64,000 bases of DNA from VXYL01 sp965199945. GTDB lineage: Bacteria > Pseudomonadota > Gammaproteobacteria > Pseudomonadales > Azotimanducaceae. This document shows, piece by piece, positions 32,009 to 40,401 of the stretch. The stretch's first letter is position 1. Each line of letters opens with the position of its first letter. Made by a program: the position numbers and the translations under genes. The stretch is from assembly GCA_965199945.1 (NCBI GenBank), contig OZ241354.1:2604001-2668000 (forward strand), written 5' to 3'. Under the pieces are notes generated by a model. It made no database searches. It was not told the origin of the DNA and saw only the letters and a program-made list of their open reading frames with translations.

Positions 32009-33505
32009 TCAAGCATGAGGAAGCGTGACTCGCGCCACGGTTCCCCTCGCGCCTGCTTCGGTTGCGCCGCCGGCATCGTCCGCTGACGCCAAGGCGATGG
32101 CGCCGCCGTTGTCTTCCGCCAGCTTGCGGGCCATTGCCAGGCCGATGCCCAGATGTCCGTCGCGCAGCGCGCGGAAGGGCTTGAACAGCAGTTCCCGTTC
32201 GGCGGGCTCGTCGGGAAGCCCGGCGCCGTTGTCGGCGACCGTGATGGTCGCCTTGCCGCGTTTCTCCGCCGTGGCGACGGTGATCGCGCCCTCGTCGCCG
32301 TGGTTTCGTCGCGCTGCCTGCACGGCGTTTTCGACGACGTTCGCGAGCAGGACGACGACCTCCGCCCTCGATGCGAAGACGGGCGGCACGACGCCCAGTT
32401 GCCTGGTCACCGTCACGAACCCGCAGCGCGAGCCCGCCGCGACCGCTTCGTTGACGCACTCGTTGACGTCCAGGACCTCGTAGCGCCTGTTCGAGCCCAA
32501 TTGCGCCGTGGCGGTTGCGGCGAGGCCGTGGCCGAGCTCGGCAAGGCGCGCGCTCGAAGGCGCGGTGTCGTCGATGCCCTTGGCGACGTCAGCCAGCTCG
32601 TTGGCCAGGAAGTCGGCCAGCGCGCGGGCGCGCAGCAGCGCGTAGGCGGCTCGGGTGTCGCCGGTCGGCGGCAGAGCTTCCGCGCCGTCTCGAGGAGTCG
32701 TCGGGGCCGCTTGCCCGTTTGCTGCGACCGGGCGGCTGCGCGTCGTCCCGCGGCGACGGACGAGAACGCGAGACGCGCGCGGCGATGTGCGCGGACGCTG
32801 GCGCGCGAACGACGCGAGGGCGCCTTTGCCGCGCACCACGGCCAAGGCGAGCCAAGGCAGCGACATGCCGCCGGCCAGCGCCAGCGCGGTGCGTTGGTCG
32901 CGGGCAGCGACGCGCGCGGTTGCGCCAGCGGCGCTCTCCAACGTCGCCCCCAGGGCGGTGGCGAACGGGTCGAGATCGGCGAAGGTCGCGGCGGTCAGCA
33001 GTTCGGCGCCCTCCGGCAACCGCCGCGCGGCAACGCGAGTCGCCGCCAGATTGGACTGGAACCGGGCGACGCGCTCGGTGTGGGCGTCGATGGCGTTGCC
33101 GTAGGCGCTCAGATCGTTGGCGAGCCGGGCCGACATTCGCGGCAGGCCGAGGAGCGTGTGGGCGAGGGTTGCCCGATGTTGGGCAATCTCGGTGGCGAAC
33201 GAGTCCAAGGCGCTCGCATCCGCCAAGGCGTCGGCCCACACGCGGGCGGCTTCCTGGCGCCAATCGGCGGCCACGCGCCCGATGTTCTCGATTTCGGCAG
33301 CGGCGGCGCGGTAGTCGAGGAGCATGCGGTCGTGGCTGCGCGCCTGCCACCAAAGCCAGCCGGCCGCCACGGCCATGGCCAGGGAGAGTGCGCCGCAAGC
33401 CGCCCGGACAAACGACGGACGCCATGATTTCCACGTCGGTTGCGTTCTCGTTGGCCGTTCCACCGCTAGACGCCTTCCCTGCCGTTGGGCCTGCCGCTGG
33501 CGCAT
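32009..33505 (-). CDS. membrane sensor protein with HATPase domain, no clear H-box
   Basis: A 498-residue protein. TM1 spans about 31-54 and TM2 about 206-224, with a helical periplasmic sensor between them. The cytoplasmic C-terminus is a histidine-kinase-type ATPase: N-box NVVENAVQAAR (389-399), G1 DNGAGLP (425-431) and G2 GHLGIGLAMA (450-459). The helical region before it (about 285-335) has no standard H-E-x-x phosphoacceptor motif; the only His is in ELGHGLAAT. No response regulator lies next to it. It starts directly after the roadblock gene stop. Confidence 0.82.
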   Translation of the reverse strand: MRQRQAQRQGRRLAVERPTRTQPTWKSWRPSFVRAACGALSLAMAVAAGWLWWQARSHDRMLLDYRAAAAEIENIGRVAADWRQEAARVWADALADASALDSFATEIAQHRATLAHTLLGLPRMSARLANDLSAYGNAIDAHTERVARFQSNLAATRVAARRLPEGAELLTAATFADLDPFATALGATLESAAGATARVAARDQRTALALAGGMSLPWLALAVVRGKGALASFARQRPRTSPRASRVLVRRRGTTRSRPVAANGQAAPTTPRDGAEALPPTGDTRAAYALLRARALADFLANELADVAKGIDDTAPSSARLAELGHGLAATATAQLGSNRRYEVLDVNECVNEAVAAGSRCGFVTVTRQLGVVPPVFASRAEVVVLLANVVENAVQAARRNHGDEGAITVATAEKRGKATITVADNGAGLPDEPAERELLFKPFRALRDGHLGIGLAMARKLAEDNGGAIALASADDAGGATEAGARGTVARVTLPHA

Positions 33506-33871
33506 CTAGATCGACAGGTCGGCTTCGATTTGCTGGAGGCGGAATCGCGCCATGCCGAGGTTGCCGCGCTCTCGGTCCAAGACCAGATACAGCGCCAGCC
33601 GAGCGTTCTTGGCCAGTGGTCGAATCAAGTGGCAGCGCTGCCCGAGGACGATCAGGATGTCCTCGATTTCGTCGTCGGAAGCGAGCTGTTTCAACACCCG
33701 TCGTTTGGTGCGCACGACATCCACGATGCCAGCGCCGGCTGCTTCGAGGTCCAAGTCCGGCGCGCCGCCAGCGGTTGCCAGCGTCATCCCGTCGCCGGCG
33801 TCCACCAACGCCGCGCCCACCGTGCCGTCGGTTCGCATGAGCTTGCGCAGGCTCTTGTGCAAATTCGCCAA
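33506..33871 (-). CDS. roadblock/LC7-like domain protein
   Basis: A 121-residue protein. LHKSLRKLMRTDGTVGAALVDAGDGMTLATAGGAPD and a later DILIVLGQRCHLIRPLA, LYLVLDRERGNLGMARF follow the roadblock/LC7 pattern of helix, two strands and long helix. Such proteins (MglB, CvnB) regulate small GTPases or act in sensor complexes. The TTG at 33871 is chosen because ggaggagg lies five bases upstream; a longer frame to 33955 has no such site. It abuts the ATPase gene with no gap, so the pair is probably expressed at a fixed ratio. Confidence 0.7.
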   Translation of the reverse strand: MANLHKSLRKLMRTDGTVGAALVDAGDGMTLATAGGAPDLDLEAAGAGIVDVVRTKRRVLKQLASDDEIEDILIVLGQRCHLIRPLAKNARLALYLVLDRERGNLGMARFRLQQIEADLSI

Positions 33872-34111
33872 CGGTTCCTCCTCCGACACTGCCGTGCAGA
33901 CCTTGTTTACAACCTTGGGGCAGCGGTAGTGGCCGCTGTGGGCGATAGTCGGCAAGACTGCTCGGCGACTACCGGGTGCGACTGGCGCCCCTACCCCCCG
34001 GCTAGCGACGTCGCGGTGCGCCGCGCCTGCGTGCGCCGAACCGGCCCGACGACGGCGGAGATGGAAGGAAGGGAAGGGAGGAAGATGAAGGGCCGCCTTC
34101 CCCTGCTTCTG

Positions 34112-36850
34112 CTACTTCGGGTTCTCGTCGCCAGCGGCCCGCATTGCGGTCTCCTGCTCGCGTACGCGGCGCACGACGTCGCTGCGCCCTTTGGCGTTTG
34201 TCTTCGAGTAGAGGTTCTTCAAGTGGTAGCGCACGCCGTGCTCGGTGATGCCCAGCCGATCGGCGATCTCCTTGTTGCGCAGGCCCTGCTCGACGCCAAG
34301 CACGACTTCCAGTTCGCGCTGCGTGTAGGGCGGCGGTTCGGCTTCCTCTTCGATGCCCAGTTTGGCAAGCAGCTGCACGACGGTGGTGCGCCGCGCGCCG
34401 GCGGTCTTGTCGACCAGCTGAGCGAGCACGGCCAGCGCCTGTTCGCGCACCTGGGCCAGCGGCCGCACGATGTCCACTTCGTCGGCCAGGTCGAGAAACC
34501 GGGCCATTTGCGAGGCCGCCTCGTCGCCGCGACCGGCCAGCGCTGCGGCGGCCATCGCGAGGGCAACGCCGTTCATCAACATGCGGCGCAGGCCGTGTTC
34601 CTCGGCCACGGCGCACAGCGACTGCGCCAACGCCGTGGCGGCATCGAACTCCTCGCGCGCCAGCTGCAGGTGGATGCGGGCGCACGCCGACACCTCGACG
34701 CGCCGCCAACCAGCCAGTTCGAGGTCGAGCAATGTTTCGGAGTCCGTTGGCAGCTCGAAGTCGCGCCACGCTTGTTCGGCGGCGCCGATGCGCCCGTCTC
34801 TGAGCAGCCAATAGACCTGCAGCGCGTCGAGGTAGCGTTCGACGCCGAGCAATCCCTTGGCGCGGCTGCGCACCTTGGCGTCTTCGACCGCCAGCAGCGC
34901 GGCGCGCGGGCCGTTGGTCTCGAATGCCTGCTCGGCGGTGAGGCTGTAGGCGGCGGCGTAGACGTCGAACCAGCCGAGGTTGGCGATTGTCAGGAGGTCC
35001 GGCGACGCGTACTGCGGGCCGTAGACCGAACGTTCGTGGCGAACCTCCGTGGCCATGACCTCGGCCACGGTCGTCGGGCGAGCGCTGGCGTAGCAATCCA
35101 GCGCCTCGTCGAGCCGGCCTTGGGCGAATGCCACCGAGCCCAGGTGCAGGCGCGTGAACATGCATCCGTACACCGCGCCAGCTTGCTCGAAGGAATCGAC
35201 GCTCCGGCCGCCGTGCCGCCATGCACCGTCGAATGCGCCGCGCATTTGATCGACGATTCCAAGCAGCAGGTTCAAGGCGCCCTTGACGATGGGGTCGGTG
35301 TCTTCGTTGGCGGCAGTCCGTTCCGAACTGGCGAGCATCGCCTGGACTTCCGGGGCGTCGAGTGGACGACAGCTGAAGCCGGACATCGCGGCTTGAATCA
35401 GCAGGTCGTCTTCGCGCAGCGCGCGGTCGTTCCCGCCCGGACGGTCCTTGGTGAAGCCTTTGGTGGCAGCGGCCAAGCGCCCGTACAGGGCCAGTCCTTC
35501 CGCCACCCGCGACGTCTGGCCAAGGAGAACCACCCGCACCAGGCCGGCGCGCGGAAACGCCTCGATCACTTCGGCATTGAGAAAGCTCTCTACCGCGGCG
35601 ATGCCCTTGGCGCCCAATCGCGCCCAGATTCGCGCCCCGCCGGCTTGCTCGACGAGTTCGCCGAGCAGCGTGTTGTCGCCCGCTTCCTTGGCATGGCGCA
35701 ACGCTTGCACGACGTGACCTTGCTGCGCCTCGGCGCGGGCAATGCGCCCGTGCATCCTGGCGAACCGCTGCGGACTCTCGCGTTGATAGAGCGCAGCGCA
35801 ATACTCGCGCAGCATGGGATGCAGGCGCAGGCCACCGGTATCGTCCACCCGCAGCAGGCCGTCGAGCACAACGAGGCGCTCCATGCGGGCGCGCACGTTG
35901 ACGATGCCAAGCATCTCGTTGGCGAGTTCGGGCTTGATGTACTCGAACAACGCCACATCGAGCAGAAGTCTGCGGTCCTCCGGGGCGAGGCGCTGCAGCA
36001 GCCGTTCGCTCAGCCACTCGGCCGCCATGCCAGTGCCGTGGGCGAGGTCCTGCATGGCGCGTCGCCGGCTGCCTTTGTCCAGCTTCATGTTGCGGTAGGC
36101 GCGCAGCACCACCGGCCAGCCCTCTGAGCGCTCTTCGAGCTCGTTGAGTTCCCGTCGCGAAAGCGTGCCGCCGAAGAAGCGCCCGATGTCCGGCTTGCCG
36201 AAACGCAGCTGGTCGACGGTCAAGTAGACGCCGTTGCCGGCCAGCACGGTGCCAGCGATGTCGAGACCGGGGTTCTCGCGCAGACCCAAGGCGATGCAGA
36301 GATTGGGAGGCGCGTGCTGGAGCAGAAAGTTGATGCTTTGCACCGCCTCCGGGTGGACGATCTTCTCGGCGTCGTCGAGCACGAGCAGGCACGGACGCCC
36401 GGCGGCCCCGATGGCGGCGCTGAGATACTTCGTCCGTCGTCGCGTCGGCTCGCCGGCGGCGCTGTCGTAGGCAATCTCCTGGGTCAAGTCCAAGGCCAGG
36501 CCGGCCTGGGTGAATGCGAAGGCCAAGTAGGCGTCCAGAATGCCCGGGCCGTCCTCTTGGTCGATGGTCAACCAGGCCGCCAGGCGACCGGCCTGCCGCG
36601 CCCGGTGGTAGACATCCGCAAGCAGGCTGGTCTTGCCGAACCCGGCCGGCGCGCGCAGCACCGTCAGCGGTCGCAGGGGTTCGATGCGTTCGATCAGATC
36701 GATGCGTCGAGTGTAGCTCTGCATCAAATCGGGCGGCTGCACCTTCGCTGCAAGAAGCCACGGCAGCTTGTCGCCGTCCGCATAGGTGCTGCCGGCGGAC
36801 TGCATTACCGACGGCAGTGCCAAGCAAGGCGATAGAGACGCGGCGGCCAT
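34112..36850 (-). CDS. LuxR-family regulator with MalT-like ATPase and TPR-like region
   Basis: A 912-residue regulator. The P-loop LRAPAGFGKTSLLADV lies near residue 65 and Walker B PCLLVLDDAEKI near 145, followed by a long helical, TPR-like middle. The C-terminal LuxR HTH YTQRELEVVLGVEQGLRNKEIADRLGITEHGVRYHLKNLY is near 855-895. MalT-type STAND regulators bind an inducer in the TPR region and ATP in the NTPase, then activate promoters. The ATG at 36850 is taken; a GTG at 36883 and an ATG at 36805 are alternatives without better ribosome sites. It lies 240 bp upstream of the roadblock operon on the same strand. Confidence 0.9.
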   Translation of the reverse strand: MAAASLSPCLALPSVMQSAGSTYADGDKLPWLLAAKVQPPDLMQSYTRRIDLIERIEPLRPLTVLRAPAGFGKTSLLADVYHRARQAGRLAAWLTIDQEDGPGILDAYLAFAFTQAGLALDLTQEIAYDSAAGEPTRRRTKYLSAAIGAAGRPCLLVLDDAEKIVHPEAVQSINFLLQHAPPNLCIALGLRENPGLDIAGTVLAGNGVYLTVDQLRFGKPDIGRFFGGTLSRRELNELEERSEGWPVVLRAYRNMKLDKGSRRRAMQDLAHGTGMAAEWLSERLLQRLAPEDRRLLLDVALFEYIKPELANEMLGIVNVRARMERLVVLDGLLRVDDTGGLRLHPMLREYCAALYQRESPQRFARMHGRIARAEAQQGHVVQALRHAKEAGDNTLLGELVEQAGGARIWARLGAKGIAAVESFLNAEVIEAFPRAGLVRVVLLGQTSRVAEGLALYGRLAAATKGFTKDRPGGNDRALREDDLLIQAAMSGFSCRPLDAPEVQAMLASSERTAANEDTDPIVKGALNLLLGIVDQMRGAFDGAWRHGGRSVDSFEQAGAVYGCMFTRLHLGSVAFAQGRLDEALDCYASARPTTVAEVMATEVRHERSVYGPQYASPDLLTIANLGWFDVYAAAYSLTAEQAFETNGPRAALLAVEDAKVRSRAKGLLGVERYLDALQVYWLLRDGRIGAAEQAWRDFELPTDSETLLDLELAGWRRVEVSACARIHLQLAREEFDAATALAQSLCAVAEEHGLRRMLMNGVALAMAAAALAGRGDEAASQMARFLDLADEVDIVRPLAQVREQALAVLAQLVDKTAGARRTTVVQLLAKLGIEEEAEPPPYTQRELEVVLGVEQGLRNKEIADRLGITEHGVRYHLKNLYSKTNAKGRSDVVRRVREQETAMRAAGDENPK

Positions 36851-37152
36851 GACCACACGGATCGAGCAAAGTTCGTGCCACACGAGGCTGATCCGGCGGA
36901 GTCGGACGCATGACGGGGGCGGCTCATAATGCGGATTTCACGATTCGACGACGCACCCGGCGAGACGGCTGGAAGCAGCGGGCCTTGCGCCGCGACGTGA
37001 TCTCTGCAGAACCCCGAGGTCAAATTCGGGGGGGGGGGCTCTAAAACGCCACGCCACGGCGCATCCGGCCCATCAAGAGCAGCGGCGCATCGTGGTTCGC
37101 TTGGTTCCCCCATTGCCAACTCGCCAAGGCAAACCGTTCGAGCGTAGCACAG
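36851..37152. other. gene-free stretch with a G11 tract
   Basis: No gene is visible on either strand. It contains a run of 11 G (37028-37038) and otherwise unremarkable GC-rich sequence between the 3' end of the GNAT gene and the start of the LuxR gene, both on the minus strand. It should hold the LuxR gene promoter; no clear boxes are seen. Confidence 0.5.
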
Positions 37153-37725
37153 CTAGCGCAGTGCAGCTACATCTCCGAGGGCGTAGATTCTGGTGTTCGA
37201 GAGGTCGCCGGCCAGATCTCGGCGGTGCGCTTCGAGCGTCGACTCCCATGTGAATCCCAGCCGCTCGGCGACGCGCCAACTGCGCTCGTTGCGGTCGTCC
37301 ATGCGCAATTGCACGCGCTTGGCGCCAAACGATTCCAACGCGTAGCGGGCGAGGGCGCGGGTCGCTTCCGTGGCGTAGCCGCGGCCGGTGCAGTCGGTGC
37401 GCACCCAGTAGCCGATTTCGCAGCTCGGCACTTGCGGATCGATGCCCAGCAAGCCGCTGGCGCCGACGATGCGGCGCGACCACTTGCGCACCATCAGCAC
37501 CGGAAACTCCACGCCGTCCTGGTAGCGCCGCTCCGACTCGGCGCAGAACGCCGCTGCCTGTTCCAGGCCGTAGGGATCCCTGGCCCACTCCATCCATTGG
37601 TGCAGTTCGGCGTAGGAGGCCTGCACCGCGTCGCAGACCCGGTCGGCATCGGCTGCCCGCGGTGGACGCAATACGAGATGCTTGGTCTCGATGCGTTCCG
37701 GGAAGCGCGGCAACGTGCCTACCAC
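37153..37725 (-). CDS. GNAT-family N-acetyltransferase
   Basis: A 190-residue acetyltransferase of the RimJ/RimL type. ETKHLVLRPPRAADADRV begins the fold, EIGYWVRTDCTGRGYATEATRALARYA near 115-141 is the acetyl-CoA-binding region (motif A, Gly-Arg-Gly), and RNERSWRVAERLGFTWESTL is motif B. Known members acetylate N-terminal amines of ribosomal proteins or small amines. The start GTG at 37725 overlaps the stop of the DUF427 gene by seven bases, so the two are coupled. The much longer open frame upstream is a shadow of that gene. Confidence 0.9.
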   Translation of the reverse strand: MVGTLPRFPERIETKHLVLRPPRAADADRVCDAVQASYAELHQWMEWARDPYGLEQAAAFCAESERRYQDGVEFPVLMVRKWSRRIVGASGLLGIDPQVPSCEIGYWVRTDCTGRGYATEATRALARYALESFGAKRVQLRMDDRNERSWRVAERLGFTWESTLEAHRRDLAGDLSNTRIYALGDVAALR

Positions 37726-38279
37726 CAGGATTCGGCTTCCGGCTCGCCCTTGAACGGCCCCACCAGTTCCGAGGTGACCCAGCCGCCGTAGTAGCCGCCC
37801 CCTTGCGGCCGCGCGACTTCGCCGCCGACCATGCATTGCACTTTGGCGGGGTAGAAGGAGAAGAAACCCGCGATGGGAGCGCACTCCGCGAAGGGCTCGG
37901 CGTAGCGCCAGGCGACGCCTTCGATCCTTGGCGCGCGCAGATCGAACTCCCCGGCCCAGCCCTTCCACTCGCAGAACGTGCGCCGTTCCGAGGGCGCCAG
38001 AAGATCGGCCCGCACGTCTTCGGGCGGCACATAGAAGGTCGGCGGCGAAGCGGTTTCCAGCACCCGCACCGCCCGCGTGGAATCCGCCAGCACCACGCCG
38101 TTCGCCAGCACGCGCACATGCCGCGCATCGGCGCAGATGCGCGGCGGCCGGGGATAGTCCCAGACCGACTCGCAACCTTCGGGAACCGGGTGCGCGAAGG
38201 GCGGGCGCTCGGTTCCTCGGAAGCGCCACTTCCCACGCGCCGCGCGCACGTCCTCAGTATCTTGCCGGTGCTTGGCCAC
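37719..38279 (-). CDS. DUF427-domain protein
   Basis: A 186-residue cytoplasmic protein. The DUF427 core runs from HVRVLANGVVLADSTRAVRVLET through PTFYVPPEDVR, RRTFCEWKGWAGEFDL and VAWRYAEPF to FFSFYPAKVQCMVGGE. The fold is a small beta structure of unknown function, often found near acyl-CoA or sugar enzymes. The C-terminus (QGGGYYGGWVTSELVGPFKG) is typical of the longer form. It is followed by an overlapping GNAT gene. Confidence 0.88.
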   Translation of the reverse strand: MAKHRQDTEDVRAARGKWRFRGTERPPFAHPVPEGCESVWDYPRPPRICADARHVRVLANGVVLADSTRAVRVLETASPPTFYVPPEDVRADLLAPSERRTFCEWKGWAGEFDLRAPRIEGVAWRYAEPFAECAPIAGFFSFYPAKVQCMVGGEVARPQGGGYYGGWVTSELVGPFKGEPEAESWW

Positions 38280-38336
38280 TGTTCGAGAGAGCGCGCTTGC
38301 GAGTGGAATCGGTGCCTGGCAGGAGGCGTGGCGCCT

Positions 38337-39443
38337 TCAGCGCGGATTGCCGTAGATGTCCACGGCGTCGTAGCGCACCCAAGTCGGGTCGTAGTCGGCG
38401 TGGCGGTCGAAGGGCTGCGGCTGCGCCCACTCCTCGCCCGAAGTGCTGTCGTAGTCCACCGGCAGTTCGCCGGACGTGCGCTTGGAAAGCTCGTCGTGCA
38501 GCACCGCGAAGACGCGCATCAGGGCTTGCGGCATCCGCCCCTTGCCGGAGGGCGAACTCTGCTGCACGGGCGGCTGGCCGTCCTCCGCCGGGCGGAAGGC
38601 GATCTTGGCGTAGGCGTCGCGCTGCTTGCGTTCGTCCTCGCTCATGGCTGCGTCCACGGTGCGGCCGACCGGAATCACGCGGCCGTACGGCCCTTTGGTC
38701 AGGCCATCGGCTGGCTCCAACTCCTTCGGCAGCGGGCCGGCGCCGACGGTGATCGCGCCGTGGTCGCAGCGCACCCAGAAGCCGCCGTGGGCGCCGTCCG
38801 GGAAGGCGTAGCGCGGCGTCTCGGTGAACTCTTCGGAGAAGGTGTACACCACATCCTTGATGCCGTGGGCGTACTTCGCCGAGGCGGCGCGCTCGCTCAA
38901 GATGTGCCTGGCGCTGGCAACCCACTCCGGCGTCATGAAGACGAAACGCGGCAGCGTGCGCGCGGCCATCGCGTCGTGCAGCGAGCGCAGCGCCACGCCG
39001 AGCACCGGATGCGTCGGCAGGGCGCCATGCACCTGCCAGCGCGAGAGCTTCGTCAGCCGCGCTTGGGCATCCGCCACGACCACCGGGTTGCGGGCGTGGT
39101 ATTGCAGCCGCCCGAGGTTGCTCATGATCGAGTGGTCGCCTTCGACCTTGAAGTCGCACTCCTCGGCGGGCAATTCGCCTTCGGCCACGCGCACCGTGGC
39201 GCCGTCGAACCGCGCATTCCAAGCGAAGGTGGAACCCGCGTGCAGGTGCGCCGGCGCGTTGTGGGCGACCTCGCACAGCGTGAACGCGCCCAGATCTTCC
39301 AGGCCGGCGGCGTGGCGCGCCGTCAAGCCGGCGAGCACTTCCGCAGCGCAAGCAACCCACTCGGCGCTCGCGAAGCTGAGATCGCCGATGCCGTCCGCCA
39401 TCGCGGCAAGCATGGTCGAATGGTGGCCGGCAGCGAGCGGCAT
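38337..39443 (-). CDS. uncharacterised protein with two similar halves
   Basis: A 368-residue soluble protein I do not recognise as a named family. Two segments share a layout. About residues 25-80 read FASAEWVACAAEVL then FTLCEVAHNAP and FAWNARFDGATVRVAEGELP. About 168-232 read FMTPEWVASARHIL then YTFSEEFTETP and GFWVRCDHGAITVGAGPLP. This looks like a tandem duplication of a sterol-carrier-like alpha/beta unit, which is only a guess. The last 60 residues are Pro-rich and distinct. The ATG at 39443 has aaggaa upstream. It lies 26 bp after the heme O synthase gene on the same strand. Confidence 0.6.
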   Translation of the reverse strand: MPLAAGHHSTMLAAMADGIGDLSFASAEWVACAAEVLAGLTARHAAGLEDLGAFTLCEVAHNAPAHLHAGSTFAWNARFDGATVRVAEGELPAEECDFKVEGDHSIMSNLGRLQYHARNPVVVADAQARLTKLSRWQVHGALPTHPVLGVALRSLHDAMAARTLPRFVFMTPEWVASARHILSERAASAKYAHGIKDVVYTFSEEFTETPRYAFPDGAHGGFWVRCDHGAITVGAGPLPKELEPADGLTKGPYGRVIPVGRTVDAAMSEDERKQRDAYAKIAFRPAEDGQPPVQQSSPSGKGRMPQALMRVFAVLHDELSKRTSGELPVDYDSTSGEEWAQPQPFDRHADYDPTWVRYDAVDIYGNPR

Positions 39444-39469
39444 GTTCTGTTCCTTCTGATTTCGCGCCG

Positions 39470-40384
39470 TCAGACCAGCGAGCCCAACGGCATGAGCGGC
39501 ACATGGTGATCCGCCAGCAACACCCCGAACAACGCCATCAGATAGACGATGGAGTAGCGGAAAGTGGCCATTGCGGCGCTCTCTTTCCCCCGCAGCAGCG
39601 CCACGGCGTGCTTCAGGAAGACCGCCCCCAGCAGCGCCGCGCCGAGCAGATAGAGCAAGCCGGACATGCCGATCGCCACCGGCAGCAGGCTCGCCGCGCA
39701 CAGGCCGATGGTGTAGTAGAGAATCTGCCGCCGCGTGTAGGCGTCGCCATGCGTGACCGGCAGCATGGGCACATCCGCCTTGGCGTATTCGGCGCGCCGT
39801 TCGAGCGCCAGCGCCCAGAAATGCGGCGGCGTCCACACGAAGATGACGAGCACCAGCACCAAGCCGCCGAGCTCGATGCTGCCAGTCACCGCCGTCCAGC
39901 CGAAGAGCGGCGGCGCCGCGCCGAACAAGCCGCCGATGACGATGTTCTGCGGCGTGGCGCGCTTCAAGTAGAGGGTGTAGATCAGCCCGTAGCCCACCCA
40001 GGAGGCGAAGTTCAGCCAAGCCGTGAGCGGGTTCACCCAGGCCAGCAGCACGCCCATGCCGGCGATGCCCAGCACGGCGGCGAAAGCGTAGCCCGCCAGC
40101 GGCTTCACCCTGCCCTCGGCAACCGGCCGCCCACGGGTGCGCACCATGCGGGCGTCGATGGCGGCATCGGCGATGTGGTTGACGGCGGCAGCCGACCCCG
40201 CCACCAAGGCGATGCCGAGCAGCCCGAACAGCACCGCCGGCAGCGGCGGCAGCCCAGGCGTGGCGAGGAACATCCCCACCAAGGCGCAGAGCAGCATCAG
40301 CAGCACCACCCGCGGCTTCGTCATCTCCAAGTAGTCGCGCCAGGGCGCGACCACCTGTCCACCGTGCGCAGTGGCTTCGCTCAA
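39470..40384 (-). CDS. ctaB: protoheme IX farnesyltransferase (heme O synthase)
   Basis: A 304-residue integral membrane prenyltransferase that converts heme b to heme O for cytochrome oxidase assembly. DYLEMTKPRVVLLML is the conserved start. The prenyl-diphosphate-binding motif NHIADAAIDARMVRTRGRP near residues 69-87 holds the Asn-x3-Asp-x3-Asp, and YLKRATPQNIVIGGLFGAAPP follows. About eight or nine membrane segments are seen. Other cytochrome oxidase genes are not in the window, so this copy is separate from its usual cluster or serves a second oxidase. The gene downstream is unrelated to haem as far as I can see. Confidence 0.95.
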   Translation of the reverse strand: MSEATAHGGQVVAPWRDYLEMTKPRVVLLMLLCALVGMFLATPGLPPLPAVLFGLLGIALVAGSAAAVNHIADAAIDARMVRTRGRPVAEGRVKPLAGYAFAAVLGIAGMGVLLAWVNPLTAWLNFASWVGYGLIYTLYLKRATPQNIVIGGLFGAAPPLFGWTAVTGSIELGGLVLVLVIFVWTPPHFWALALERRAEYAKADVPMLPVTHGDAYTRRQILYYTIGLCAASLLPVAIGMSGLLYLLGAALLGAVFLKHAVALLRGKESAAMATFRYSIVYLMALFGVLLADHHVPLMPLGSLV

Positions 40385-40401
40385 AGCGAGCTCCTCGTGA
40401 A

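Noticed and set aside
33485..36127. 880-codon plus-strand open frame opposite the LuxR gene
   Set aside because: It is antisense to the MalT-like regulator and has no domain pattern.
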